A stretch of DNA of 64,000 nt from SPJN01 sp965229935 (GTDB lineage: Bacteria > Pseudomonadota > Alphaproteobacteria > SPJN01), in NCBI GenBank assembly GCA_965229935.1, contig CBDDKB010000002.1, positions 2,418,001 through 2,482,000 of the forward strand, written 5' to 3'. Position numbers and translations under genes: made by a program. A model generated the notes under the pieces. That model was not told the DNA's origin. It saw only the letters and a list, made by a program, of their open reading frames with translations, and ran no database searches. Position 1 is the first letter of the stretch. Every line of letters begins with the position of its first letter. Of the stretch, positions 1-9,484 are shown piece after piece.

Positions 1-1424
1 CAGTCAATCTGACCGAAACCGGCATAGGATACTGATTCCTGATCAAACTTGATGCGGGCATTATCAACGCCATCATTTGTGTTGAGCGCGGCGAGAACCG
101 TTGACAGGCCGGGGGCGCCAAGGATCGGGCCAAACAGGCCTGACACTGCGCCGGGCAAGATTGCCCCTGTCAATGTGCCTGCCGTGTCATCGAACGCCAG
201 CAGGTCTAGCGCTGTGCGGATAGAGGTTTCCGCATAGAAGTAATAAAGACCGCCAACCCAACGCATTTCACCAAGGCTGCCAACGCCGAAATCACCGGCA
301 AGGCGCAGCTCCTGACTGATCTGGGTATAGTCTTCAACAGAATGCAGTGTCAGCAAAGGCATCGGGCCGCCATCGGCGTCAATCAGTGCGTCTTCTTCAT
401 AGGTTGAATAGCCGCTGACAGATGACAAGGTGACATCGCCCAATTCCCAATCAGCAGACACGATGCCTGTGATTGTGTCGCGGTCATTGTAACCCGGCTC
501 GTCAGCCTGACCTTCATTATTTTCCAAATCATCTTCAAGATCGGCATCAAACAGGAAATAGGCCTGTGTTACCGGATCGGTTGAACTCAATTCGGAAAAC
601 TGAATGGCCCAAGAACGCTGTGAGAATTCTGAATAGGTCAGACCTGCGGTGACAGACAGACCGAAATCAGTGTCCCATGACACCTTGCCGCGAATGCCAA
701 GATTGTCGACATTCAACTCATCCCGGTCCAAATGTGTGTTGTAGGTGTGACCATCGCGATCTTCTTTAATGGCAGCCAAACGGAATTTCAGGTCGCCATC
801 TTCGGTAATGGGGCCGGTGATCATACCGCGGAAACGCATCTGCTCAAGCTCACCCAATGTGGCATCGGCATCAAAGCCCCAATCGTCTTGCGGGGTGCCT
901 GTGGCGATATTCATGGCGCCGGCAATCGTGTTCTTGCCGAACAATGTGCCTTGCGGCCCGCGCAGCGCTTCAACGCGGGAAATGTCCAGCATGGAATCTA
1001 GCAGGTAGGACAGGCGGCCAAAAAAGACGCCATCAATCACAAGTCCAACCGACTGTTCGAAGCCGCGATTGGTGCCTGAACCCAGACCGCGCATATTGAT
1101 CCGGCCAAAGGGGGCAACCGCCTGCAATTTCACATTAGGTGTGTAAAGCGACAGGTCATTCAGGTTTTCAATATTATTGTCCTTCAACGTTTCACCACTA
1201 AGGGCCGAAACGGAAATCGGAACATCCTGAACATTTTCAGCGCGTTTTTGCGCGGTGACCACAATTTCATCCAATTTTGGACGGCTGGCAGCCTTCGCGG
1301 CATCGGCTTCCACCTGCGCAGATACATCGGCATCAGCCTCTGCGTCCTGCGCCTAGGAGGGTGCAGTGGTGAGTAAAAGGGCGGATGCCAGCGCAAGGGC
1401 GCGGCGCGAAACCGGATAGGTCAT
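1..1424 (-). pseudogene. TonB-dependent receptor with in-frame amber stop, 3' end outside window
   Basis: Reading from ATG 1424-1422 gives a signal peptide (MTYPVSRRALALASALLL, then TTAPS) followed by TAG at 1353-1355. The same frame then runs open to the window edge as a typical TonB-dependent receptor: AQDAEAD, the TonB-box-like LDEIVVTAQKR, a plug domain with the usual VEALRGPQGTLFGKNTIAG motif, and beta-barrel sequence. The barrel C-terminus lies before base 1. Such receptors import scarce substrates across the outer membrane. The stop falls exactly where signal peptidase would cut, so initiation after it would give a protein with no export signal. CAG to TAG or TGG to TAG would be a one-base change. 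The gene may be a recent pseudogene, be read through by a suppressor, or contain a sequence error. It lies downstream of an M24 peptidase gene on the same strand, 203 bases away. Confidence 0.85.
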
Positions 1425-1592
1425 TTGTTTCCCCAACTAATCGACAGTCAATCTGTTGCGTCGCGATGGTGCTTTTGCTTCTTGACGCAGGGGAAGACTA
1501 TGCACATCTTGGCCAGAAATGTGAAGGCGACTCGCCTTTTCGCGGTGCAATACCAATTGGTTAATGGTGTATTCGGGGCACAGAGGCGGGCT

Positions 1593-1622
1593 GTCGCACC
1601 CCCGTCGCACCCCCGTCGCACT
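1593..1622. repeat. Short tandem repeat, 11-bp unit
   Basis: The unit GTCGCACCCCC occurs twice in tandem, followed by a partial third copy (GTCGCACT), just after the stop of the M24 peptidase gene and before the receptor gene. It is short and lies between genes. No function is evident. Confidence 0.6.
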
Positions 1623-1627
1623 CAAGG

Positions 1628-2806
1628 TCAGTTGTCGATTGGGATTGTCATTTCGTCCAATGAGGCGGGGCAAGGTGTTAACGACACACAGCCGTCTTCA
1701 GTCACAAGAACAGTGTCAGAATGGCGGAATCCTCCGATTCCTTCGATATATATGCCCGGTTCGACTGTGAAAATCATGCCCGGCTCAATGTCGCGATCAT
1801 AACCTTCGGCTAAAAACGGGCCTTCATGCCCGGTAACGCCGATGGAATGGCCTGTCCGGTGCAGCAAGTTGTCGCCATAGCCTGCCTGTTTCAGCAATGT
1901 GTTCACCGCCTCATCAACCTTGCCCATATTGGCGCCCGGTTTGATGAGGTCAAAGGCCAGTTGCCGTGCGGCCATCATCGTATCATAGGGGCGGCGCGCC
2001 GCCTCAGGGACATGGCCCAGAAAGAAGGTGCGCTCTACCTCTGTTCCATAGCCATTCATGGTGCCGTTGATCAACGACACGTGCGGGCCGCCTTCTTCCA
2101 TGGCAACAGCAACATCGGTGAAGTTGTGCGGGTCATGTGAAATGCTGGGCGGTTGAAATACGCCGGTGACATTTGTGGCCAGCATATTGGTTTGGGGATA
2201 ATCGGCCAGCACCTGCATCAACATGATGGCGCGCACTTGGCTGCCGACCTCAACCAATGTTTGTCCGACCTTGGCATTTTCCAGAACATGATTTTGCGTT
2301 TGTGTGGCAAGGTTTGAGGCATAGATGATCCGTGCGATTTCATAATCCGACTTGATCATGCGCACATCTTCGATGATTGGGCTTGCTATTGCAGTGCCCG
2401 GTACGGCCTGAAAAATATGAAGCGGGCAATCAGGTTCTACCCCCACCTTGGCGTTTGGGCTGAACAGATCGGTAAAACGGTCGAACCAGTTCTCACCTTC
2501 AGGTGCGGGGAATTCAAAATATTCAGTAATGTCAATATTGCCAACCATGCGGCTGCGCACGTGGGGCACCTCTAACTTCGGCGCCAAAAATTGCAGGGGG
2601 CCGTCTAATCCCAGCACGGTGATAAAGGGCCGCTCATGCACATAATTTGCGAAATTGGTCAGGTAAAAAATATTGTCAGGATCAAAGGCGACCAGATAAT
2701 CAAGCCCGTCCTTCGCCATCTTGTTCCGCAAGCGGGTAAGGCGATCCTGCATTTCGTTTGCAGGTGGCGGCGTGAAAAGCGGCGCAGGCAATGTTTGACT
2801 TGTCAT
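1628..2806 (-). CDS. M24 family (Xaa-Pro dipeptidase/creatinase fold) protein
   Basis: A 392-residue protein of the pita-bread M24 family: an N-terminal creatinase-like domain (about residues 15-150) and a C-terminal catalytic domain with HRTGHSIG and FTVEPGIY. The ATG at 2806 is preferred over one 12 codons upstream because GGGAG lies six bases before it. Metal-dependent members use two Asp, one His and two Glu. Here the first-Asp strand reads SLINGTMNGYG, the second Asp is Glu (GTEVERTF, about residue 255), and the last Glu site reads FRHSDT. Only the His and one Glu look conserved. That resembles metal-free creatinase-type relatives more than true prolidases, so the usual Xaa-Pro aminopeptidase label is uncertain. 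The protein has no export signal and is likely cytoplasmic. It lies between a receptor gene and a broken amidase, suggesting a former peptide or amide utilisation cluster. Confidence 0.85.
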   Translation of the reverse strand: MTSQTLPAPLFTPPPANEMQDRLTRLRNKMAKDGLDYLVAFDPDNIFYLTNFANYVHERPFITVLGLDGPLQFLAPKLEVPHVRSRMVGNIDITEYFEFPAPEGENWFDRFTDLFSPNAKVGVEPDCPLHIFQAVPGTAIASPIIEDVRMIKSDYEIARIIYASNLATQTQNHVLENAKVGQTLVEVGSQVRAIMLMQVLADYPQTNMLATNVTGVFQPPSISHDPHNFTDVAVAMEEGGPHVSLINGTMNGYGTEVERTFFLGHVPEAARRPYDTMMAARQLAFDLIKPGANMGKVDEAVNTLLKQAGYGDNLLHRTGHSIGVTGHEGPFLAEGYDRDIEPGMIFTVEPGIYIEGIGGFRHSDTVLVTEDGCVSLTPCPASLDEMTIPIDN

Positions 2807-2878
2807 GTGATGCTCCCAACAAATTTTGCAAAGCACTGTCACATATTTTTGCGCGTTTGTGGAGCAGCAGTGCCCGCC

Positions 2879-4174
2879 CTAAACAGCGTCAGCGATTTTT
2901 TGTTCAAGCAAGCCAACAGCAGCCACTAAGGAGCTTTGCAAGGTGGCCGCGCAATCATGTTCCGTCAGAACCGTCAGGGGATGATCAGGCGGCACGCCGA
3001 CCCCTTCGTAACAAATCCCTTCGTAAGATTCGTAAACTTCGCTCGACAGACTAAGTTCCCATCCGTTGGGCAGGGGCTTGTTCAGATTGTCTGACAACAT
3101 TCCCGTCGTGGCCTGACCCATCAATGTGACGGTGGGAACTGCCTCAAGGCACAGGGTCAAAATCTCGCCCGCACTAAGGCACAGGGGGGATTGCAGCGCC
3201 ACAACGGGCTTGTGAAAATTGTGGTCTGCTGCCGGGGCTATCCACAATTCCTGTGTTGGCCCAAACCCGTCACCGATGCGCGGACGCTTTTGCCAGCCGA
3301 TCATTGGTGTTTGGGCAAATCGTTCAGCAATGGCGCGGCCTGCACGGTCAAACCCGCCGCCATTGATGCGCAGGTCCAGAATAATGCCGTCAACATGTTG
3401 CAAATCGTCAAACACTTGATCGAGTGCAGCATTTAGAGCCTTGAGATCACGATCGATAAAATCGCCCAACAGGCGACGATCATGGGGAATGTCGTCCGCC
3501 ACTTTCGCCTCGTCAGTATCGGCAAAGCCGAACAGGCGCAGCACACTGATATAACCAATGCCCGGCGACAGCTCACACCAATGAATAATTTCATTCCCGC
3601 CATCGCGCAGGGAGGAACCGCCGCCATCACTTGCCGTGCAGAACGGCACCATGCCCGATGACACAGCGGTTGAGGACCCGCCGCTGCTGCCCGATGATGT
3701 CCGTTCCAGATTCCACGGATTGCGTGTCGCCCCATGGGCATTGGTGAAGGTGACGCCATCTATGCCAAATTCAGCGGACGCAACCATGCCAAGTGGGATT
3801 GCCCCGGCGCGTCGTAACCGGGCAACATGTTCGCGGTTCTCAGTTTTCGGGGCGTCATTCAGGTGAAACAGTGACCCTTACGTGCAGGGCATGCCTTTAA
3901 CCGTTTCGCGTAGATCCTTGATCTCAAAGGGAACGCCCGCAAGGGGGCCGGGATCAATCCCGTCGGCAACCTGTTGGTCAATCTGGGCGGCCTGTTCAAG
4001 TGCGCTGTCCGCGCCAACATAGACAAAGGCGTTGACCTGATCGTTAAACCGCTCAATCTTTGCAAGTGCGTCGTTCACCATGTCAACGGCGCGCAGCCGT
4101 CCTTCGCGCACGCCCTGTGCCATGTCGATAAGGGAAATGTGTTCGTTTGTCTTTGGCATGACCCGTTCCGCCAT
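2879..4174 (-). pseudogene. Broken amidase fused to the C-terminal half of an S41 peptidase
   Basis: From ATG 4174 the frame gives the start of an amidase-signature enzyme (DPGPLAGVPFEIKDL, with the catalytic Lys) that stops at TAA 3875-3877, after KGMPCT. The family usually has Tyr-Gly-Ser here, so TAC or TAT to TAA is likely. The frame continues as amidase through the Ser-rich signature (SSGSSGGSSTAVSSG, then TASDGGGSS). Near base 3607 it changes abruptly to an S41 (tail-specific protease type) C-terminal half: LDLRINGGGFDRAG, the catalytic-Ser region CLSAGEI, and GQATTGM, ending at 2879. The amidase C-terminal half and the S41 N-terminal half are both missing, as expected if one deletion joined two neighbouring genes in frame. 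The open 302-codon stretch from 3787 would be called a gene automatically, but it is neither a whole amidase nor a whole peptidase. Confidence 0.8.
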
Positions 4175-4285
4175 CCTATCCTTTTCTATGCGGATAGGGT
4201 CACGTTTGGTGCGGGTACGGTCAAGTCAGGAAAGGTCTGCAAGCTGATCTAAGAAGTCTTGGATGGTGCTGGCTGCCCTGCGCGC

Positions 4286-4762
4286 CTACTGGGGCAGTTG
4301 ATCAATCGGCAGGGCGGTGTCGTTCTTGATTTCAGTAACGGCCAAATGTGAATGGATTTCACCGATCATTGGCAGTTCCAGCAAATGATTGCGGACGAAT
4401 TGCTCAAACGCCTCAATATCCCGGACGACAATCTTCAGCATGTAGTCCCAAGCCCCTGTCATGGTGTAACATTCCACAACCTCGTCAAATTTTTGCACCG
4501 CCTCTTCAAAGGCTTCCATATTTTTGCGCCCTGCGGCGGGCAAGTTAATGGTGGTAAAGGCAACAAGGCTAAGGCCGACCTTTGCCCGATCAACCAAGGC
4601 AACGCGTTTGGCGATGACGCCTGCTTCTTCCATTTTGTTGATGCGCCGCCAACAGGGGCTTTGGCTCATATGCAGTTTTTCTGCGATGTCTGCGGTGCTG
4701 CGCGAGGAATCTTCCTGCAGCAGCCGCAATATTGCCAAATCCTGTGAATCAAGCTCAACCAT
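4286..4762 (-). CDS. Lrp/AsnC family transcriptional regulator
   Basis: A 158-residue protein with an N-terminal winged helix-turn-helix (LDSQDLAILRLLQEDSSRST, then AEKLHMSQSPCWRRINKMEE) and a C-terminal AsnC-type ligand-binding domain (YTMTGAWDYMLKIVVRD). Both are standard in length and order. GGGAG lies shortly before the ATG. Family members sense amino acids and form octameric discs that control amino-acid uptake or breakdown. It is divergent from the indolepyruvate:ferredoxin oxidoreductase gene across 128 bases that include the palindrome TAGATA-N3-TATCTA. It therefore very probably controls that gene and itself, likely in response to an aromatic or branched amino acid. The ligand is inferred from context only. 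Confidence 0.93.
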   Translation of the reverse strand: MVELDSQDLAILRLLQEDSSRSTADIAEKLHMSQSPCWRRINKMEEAGVIAKRVALVDRAKVGLSLVAFTTINLPAAGRKNMEAFEEAVQKFDEVVECYTMTGAWDYMLKIVVRDIEAFEQFVRNHLLELPMIGEIHSHLAVTEIKNDTALPIDQLPQ

Positions 4763-4790
4763 TAAAACTCTCCCAGAAACTGCAATAGTG

Positions 4791-4805
4791 TAGATAGATT
4801 ATCTA
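4791..4805. promoter_or_regulatory. Candidate Lrp operator (TAGATA-N3-TATCTA)
   Basis: A perfect 6-bp inverted repeat with 3-bp spacing lies in the A+T-rich divergent gap between the Lrp-type regulator and the ferredoxin oxidoreductase gene. A 15-bp A+T-rich dyad is the usual shape of an Lrp/AsnC site. The assignment is by position and symmetry only. Confidence 0.5.
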
Positions 4806-4890
4806 AAATACTAACCATACGGGGTATAAAAGGAAAATTAATTCTGGATAGTCAGCTACAATAGTCACATGGAAACCAAAAGGTGATTTG

Positions 4891-7800
4891 ATGTCTGAAC
4901 AATCCGCCTCCGCTCAGAAACCGCAGCGCGCTGTGTCTTTGGAAGATAAATATCAGCTCGATAAAGCGCGCGCCTATATCACCGGGATTGAGGCGCTGGT
5001 CCGCCTGCCCATGTTGCAACATCAGCGCGATGTTGATCGGGGTTTGAACACGGCGGGTTTTGTGTCGGGGTATCGTGGCTCCCCCCTTGGTGGGGTGGAT
5101 CAGGCCATGTGGAAGGCCAAGCCCTATCTCGATAAACACAATATCACCTTTACCCCCGGCGTGAATGAGGAGTTGGCCGCAACCGCTGTGCGCGGCAGTC
5201 AGGAGGTGGGTCTGTTGCCCGGCGCGCAATATGATGGCGTGTTTGGCATGTGGTACGGCAAGGGGCCCGGCCTTGATCGCAGTGTCGATGCATTCCGTCA
5301 CGCCAATGCTGCAGGCACGTCGAAATTCGGTGGCGTGTTGGCAGTGGTTGGGGATGATCACGGGTGTAAAAGTTCAACCTACCCCTATCAGTCCGAACAT
5401 ATTTTTATGAGCCTGTCGATGCCGGTGCTCGCCCCCGCCAATGTGCAGGAGGTGCTGGACCTTGGCATTTACGGGTGGGAGCTATCGCGTTATTGCGGCA
5501 CATGGGTCGCGATGAAGGCGATTACCGAAAATATGGATTCCGCTATTTCGGCAGATATTGATCCGTCGCGTATCGACATTCGCCTGCCGCAAAATTTTGT
5601 CATGCCTGACGATGGCGTATCGGTTCGTTGGCCGGACAATCCGCTTGATCAGGAAAAGCGCCTGAACAAATACAAGATCTATGCCGCCCGCGCCTTTGCA
5701 CTTGAAAATGATCTGAACCGGATTGTGATTGATAGCGACAAGCCGCGCCTTGGTATTATCACGTCTGGCAAAAGCTATCTTGATGTGATGCAGGCATTTG
5801 ATGATCTGGGCATTGATGAGGCGTTGGCCGCCGAGATCGGCCTGCGCGTTTACAAAGTCGGGATGCCTTGGCCATTGGAGCCGTTGAAGACCCATGATTT
5901 TGCCGAGGGGCTGGAAGAAATTCTGGTGGTTGAGGAAAAACGGTCAATCATCGAAGATCAGCTAACCGGGCAGCTATATAACTGGCCTGTTGGCAAGCGT
6001 CCCCGCGTGGTGGGGGAGTATGATGAGTTCGGCAATGACCTTTTGACCAATTTGGGTGAGTTGACGCCCGCCATGATCGCGCTTGCGATTGCCAAGCGGA
6101 TTGACCGTTTCTTTACATCAGAAAAGATCAAGGCGCGCGTTGACTTCATCCACAAAAAGCAGGAACGGTTGGCACAACCACGCCGCCTGTCAGTGCGGGA
6201 GCCTGCCTATTGTTCCGGCTGCCCCCACAATACATCGACAAAGCTGCCGGATGGTTCCATCGCAACAGGCGGCATTGGCTGTCATTATATGTCAACGTGG
6301 AGCAAGTTGCGCCCTGCCCAAAGCTTTACCCATATGGGTGGCGAAGGTGTCATGTGGTCTGGTCAGGCCCCCTTCACCAAGACCAAGCATATGTTTCAGA
6401 ATTTGGGCGATGGCACCTATTTCCATTCGGGCCTGTTGGCGATCCGTCAGTCCATCTCGTCCGGTGTGAATATCACCTATAAGATTTTGTATAATGATGC
6501 GGTTGCCATGACGGGCGGCCAGCCGGTGGATGGGCAATTGACTGTGCCGCAATTGGTGCAGCAATTGTCGGGCGAGGGCGTGAAGCATATCGCCATCGTG
6601 TCTGATCAGCCTGACCAGTGGATGGGCTTGAAGTCTGGCATGGTGACGGTTGATGATCGCCGCGATTTAATCCGGGTCCAAAAAGACCTGCGCGAGATGC
6701 CCGGCTGTACCATTCTGATTTATGAACAGGTTTGCGCCACTGAAAAACGCCGCCGCCGCAAGCGTGGCCTGATGCCTGACCCGGACAAGCGGATCATGAT
6801 CAATGATGCGGTGTGCGAAGGCTGCGGTGATTGCAGCCGCGCCAGCAATTGCCTGTCCGTTATCCCGAAGGAGACTGAGCTTGGCCGCAAGCGTCAGATC
6901 GATCAGGCTGCCTGTAACAAGGATTATAGCTGCGTTGAAGGGTTCTGCCCCAGCTTTGTTGAGGTTAAGGGCGGTGGCCTGAAAAAGCCCAAGCCTGTAA
7001 CGACACCGATTGCGGCAGTGCTGCCTGATCCTGACTTCCCCGTCATTGCCGATCCTTGGAATATTGTTGTGACAGGTGTTGGCGGCACGGGGGTTTTGAC
7101 GGTAACGGCGGTGCTTGCCATGGCTGCCCATCTTGAAGGCAAGGGGGTCGCCACCCTGAACCAGACCGGGCTGGCGCAAAAGTTCGGCCCGGTGATCAGC
7201 CATTTGCGCATCGCTAATCGCCAACGTGATATCCACGCTGTGCGCGTACCCGCAGGGGATGCAGACCTTGTGATCGGTTGTGACCTTGTGGTCACCGCAA
7301 GCGAAGAGGCACTGGGCAAAACAAATATTGGCCGCACCAATGCCATTGTGAATGACACAATGACCCCAACTGCGGAATTCGTGCATAACCCTGATGCTGT
7401 TTTTCATGCCAAATCCATGAAGCAGACCATCACAGAAGAGGTGGGCGCAGCCTCAACCATGTTTGTCCCGGCAACAGATGTGGCCAAGGGGCTGATGGGC
7501 GACCCGATTGCAACCAACCTGTTTATGTTGGGTTGCGCCTATCAAAAAGGGCTGATCCCTGTTAGCGCCGCCGCGATTGAACAGGCGCTTGACCTGAACA
7601 ATGTTGCGGTTCAGTTCAACAAGGATGCGTTCAAGTGGGGCCGCGAGTATGTGCTGGAGGAGCAAAAGGTGCGTGACCTGTCTAGGGCGGATCAATCTAC
7701 GGATAAACTGTTAACGGCCCTTGATGACATTATTGCCTATCGGGTTGACGCGCTGACGGGCTATCAATCCGCGCGCTATGCCCGCAAATTTGAAACGCGC

Positions 7801-8376
7801 GTGCGCGAGATTGCTCGTCTTGCCCAGGGCAAAGTCGGCGACCGTGCTGATGAAATTACCATCGTTGCTGCAAAGTCACTTTATAAAGTAATGGCCTATA
7901 AGGACGAGTATGAGGTTGCCCGCCTTTATACCGATGGCCGCTTTGAAAAGCAGCTTCAAGATCAGTTTGAAGGTGACTTTGAATTCAGCATCTATATGGC
8001 ACCGCCTGTTCTGGCGCGAGGGCGCGATGAAGAAACCGGACGGCCCCGCAAAATCAAGTTTAACAGCAAGGTGATGGGCCTGTTGCGCCTGCTGGCAAAG
8101 GCTAAGGTGCTGCGCGGCACATGGCTTGACCCGTTTGGATACAGCCATGACCGCAAACTGGAACGTTGCTTGATCGATGACACCAATATGCTGATTGATC
8201 AGGCGCTTGGCGGCCTGTCACATGGCAATGTGGATGCTGTCGTTGATCTGATCGCCCTGCCACAAAAGGTGCGTGGCTATGGTCCTGTCAAGGACGCCGC
8301 CTATGCTGAATTCTTGGCGGCGCGAGACAGTCAACTAGAAGCCTTGCAAAAGCCACAGCTTGATGCGGTGGCCTAA
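4891..8376 (+). CDS. iorAB: Indolepyruvate:ferredoxin oxidoreductase, fused alpha-beta form
   Basis: A 1161-residue fusion that oxidatively decarboxylates aryl 2-oxo acids (indolepyruvate, phenylpyruvate) to acyl-CoA, passing electrons to ferredoxin. The order is a pyrimidine-binding ThDP domain; a ThDP-binding domain (YCSGCPHN, then LGDGTYFHSG near residue 510); a cysteine-rich [4Fe-4S] insert at about 640-690 (CEGCGDCSRASNC, then CNKDYSCVEGFCP); the gamma-type oxidoreductase domain (VVTGVGGTGVLTV near 730); and a C-terminal helical extension typical of the long proteobacterial form. ATG 4891 is used rather than the TTG just before it because AAAAGG stands about eight bases upstream. The gene is divergent from an Lrp-type regulator, which fits amino-acid-induced expression after transamination. 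No dedicated ferredoxin gene lies beside it. No frame break is seen. Confidence 0.95.
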   Translation: MSEQSASAQKPQRAVSLEDKYQLDKARAYITGIEALVRLPMLQHQRDVDRGLNTAGFVSGYRGSPLGGVDQAMWKAKPYLDKHNITFTPGVNEELAATAVRGSQEVGLLPGAQYDGVFGMWYGKGPGLDRSVDAFRHANAAGTSKFGGVLAVVGDDHGCKSSTYPYQSEHIFMSLSMPVLAPANVQEVLDLGIYGWELSRYCGTWVAMKAITENMDSAISADIDPSRIDIRLPQNFVMPDDGVSVRWPDNPLDQEKRLNKYKIYAARAFALENDLNRIVIDSDKPRLGIITSGKSYLDVMQAFDDLGIDEALAAEIGLRVYKVGMPWPLEPLKTHDFAEGLEEILVVEEKRSIIEDQLTGQLYNWPVGKRPRVVGEYDEFGNDLLTNLGELTPAMIALAIAKRIDRFFTSEKIKARVDFIHKKQERLAQPRRLSVREPAYCSGCPHNTSTKLPDGSIATGGIGCHYMSTWSKLRPAQSFTHMGGEGVMWSGQAPFTKTKHMFQNLGDGTYFHSGLLAIRQSISSGVNITYKILYNDAVAMTGGQPVDGQLTVPQLVQQLSGEGVKHIAIVSDQPDQWMGLKSGMVTVDDRRDLIRVQKDLREMPGCTILIYEQVCATEKRRRRKRGLMPDPDKRIMINDAVCEGCGDCSRASNCLSVIPKETELGRKRQIDQAACNKDYSCVEGFCPSFVEVKGGGLKKPKPVTTPIAAVLPDPDFPVIADPWNIVVTGVGGTGVLTVTAVLAMAAHLEGKGVATLNQTGLAQKFGPVISHLRIANRQRDIHAVRVPAGDADLVIGCDLVVTASEEALGKTNIGRTNAIVNDTMTPTAEFVHNPDAVFHAKSMKQTITEEVGAASTMFVPATDVAKGLMGDPIATNLFMLGCAYQKGLIPVSAAAIEQALDLNNVAVQFNKDAFKWGREYVLEEQKVRDLSRADQSTDKLLTALDDIIAYRVDALTGYQSARYARKFETRVREIARLAQGKVGDRADEITIVAAKSLYKVMAYKDEYEVARLYTDGRFEKQLQDQFEGDFEFSIYMAPPVLARGRDEETGRPRKIKFNSKVMGLLRLLAKAKVLRGTWLDPFGYSHDRKLERCLIDDTNMLIDQALGGLSHGNVDAVVDLIALPQKVRGYGPVKDAAYAEFLAARDSQLEALQKPQLDAVA

Positions 8377-8446
8377 GCTTGCAATCAGCTTTGCCAAATG
8401 CGACTTTGCCGACCAATCATTTTGACCTTGTAGTGAGTTTGCGAGC

Positions 8447-9484
8447 ATGAGCACCGAGCCAAAGCCCTTTGACCGTCGTCAATTTGCCAGTGACAATATT
8501 TCAGGCATTGCCCCTGAAGCCTTTGAAGAGCTAGAGCGGGCCAATGCGGGGCATGTCGCCAGCTATGGTGATGATGAATGGACCAGCTTTGTTGCAGAAA
8601 AGGTGCGAGAGCTGTTTGAAACGGATTGCGATGTCTATTTCGTGTTCAACGGCACGGCAGCAAATTCGCTGGCTTTGGCAACCTTGTGCCAATCCTATAA
8701 TAGCGTGATCTGTCACGCCCATTCCCACATTGAAACGGATGAATGTGGCGCGCCGCAATTCTTTTCCAACGGGACAAAGTTTCTGACCTTTAACGGTCCC
8801 AACGGCAAGCTGACGCCTGAGGCTGTGGATCGCTTGGCGACCCAGCGGACAGATGTGCATCATCCGAAATCAAAGGCGTTGGCACTGACGCAAGCTACAG
8901 AATATGGCACCGCCTATAACGTGGCAGAGGTGGGTGCCCTGTGTGACACAGCACGCAAGAACGGGTTAAAGACCCATATGGATGGCGCGCGGTTTGCCAA
9001 TGCGGTGGCGCGTTTGGGGGTTTCGCCCGCCGATATGACGTGGCGCGCCGGGATTGATGTTCTGTCCTTTGGCGGGACAAAGCTGGGGATGCCGGTTGGT
9101 GACATGGTGGTCTTTTTCAACCGTGATCTGTCAGACGAATTTGCCTTCCGCTGTAAACAGGCTGGGCAGCTTGCTTCCAAGATGCGTTATCTTGCGGCCC
9201 CTTGGGTTGGCATGCTGCGTGACGGGGCGTGGTTAAAACATGCAACCCACGCCAATGACATGGCTGATTATCTTGCTGCCCGTTTGGCGGACAAGGGGAT
9301 CAAGACGCTGTACCCTGTTGAGGCAAATGCCGTCTTTGCCGACTTTAGCGCAGACCAATGCCAGACCCTGTGGGCCAAGGGGTGGAAGTTCTATAATTTC
9401 ATCGGTGATGGAGGGGCACGTTTGATGTGCTCATGGGATATCACCACCGATGATATTGATGCGTTGATCGCTGACCTTGATTAG
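8447..9484 (+). CDS. ltaE: Low-specificity L-threonine aldolase (beta-eliminating lyase family)
   Basis: A 345-residue PLP enzyme of the threonine aldolase family, which cleaves L-threonine or L-allo-threonine to glycine and acetaldehyde in the cytoplasm. Visible landmarks are the N-terminal FASDNISGIAPE, HMDGARFANA for cofactor binding, and the Schiff-base lysine in DVLSFGGTKLGMPVGD (about residue 211). The length is normal. It follows the ferredoxin oxidoreductase by 70 bases on the same strand and may share its transcript, giving a small amino-acid breakdown unit. Its stop codon overlaps the stop of the convergent TonB receptor gene by three bases. The fold is also used by related aldolases such as phenylserine aldolase, so substrate range is not certain. 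Confidence 0.92.
   Translation: MSTEPKPFDRRQFASDNISGIAPEAFEELERANAGHVASYGDDEWTSFVAEKVRELFETDCDVYFVFNGTAANSLALATLCQSYNSVICHAHSHIETDECGAPQFFSNGTKFLTFNGPNGKLTPEAVDRLATQRTDVHHPKSKALALTQATEYGTAYNVAEVGALCDTARKNGLKTHMDGARFANAVARLGVSPADMTWRAGIDVLSFGGTKLGMPVGDMVVFFNRDLSDEFAFRCKQAGQLASKMRYLAAPWVGMLRDGAWLKHATHANDMADYLAARLADKGIKTLYPVEANAVFADFSADQCQTLWAKGWKFYNFIGDGGARLMCSWDITTDDIDALIADLD

Noticed and set aside
1628..2806. Possible DMSP lyase DddP, as M24 proteins include it and an AcuI-like gene lies at 26.2 kb
   Set aside because: The sequence lacks the DddP landmarks recalled from that enzyme, and the AcuI-like gene is 23 kb away with no other DMSP gene.
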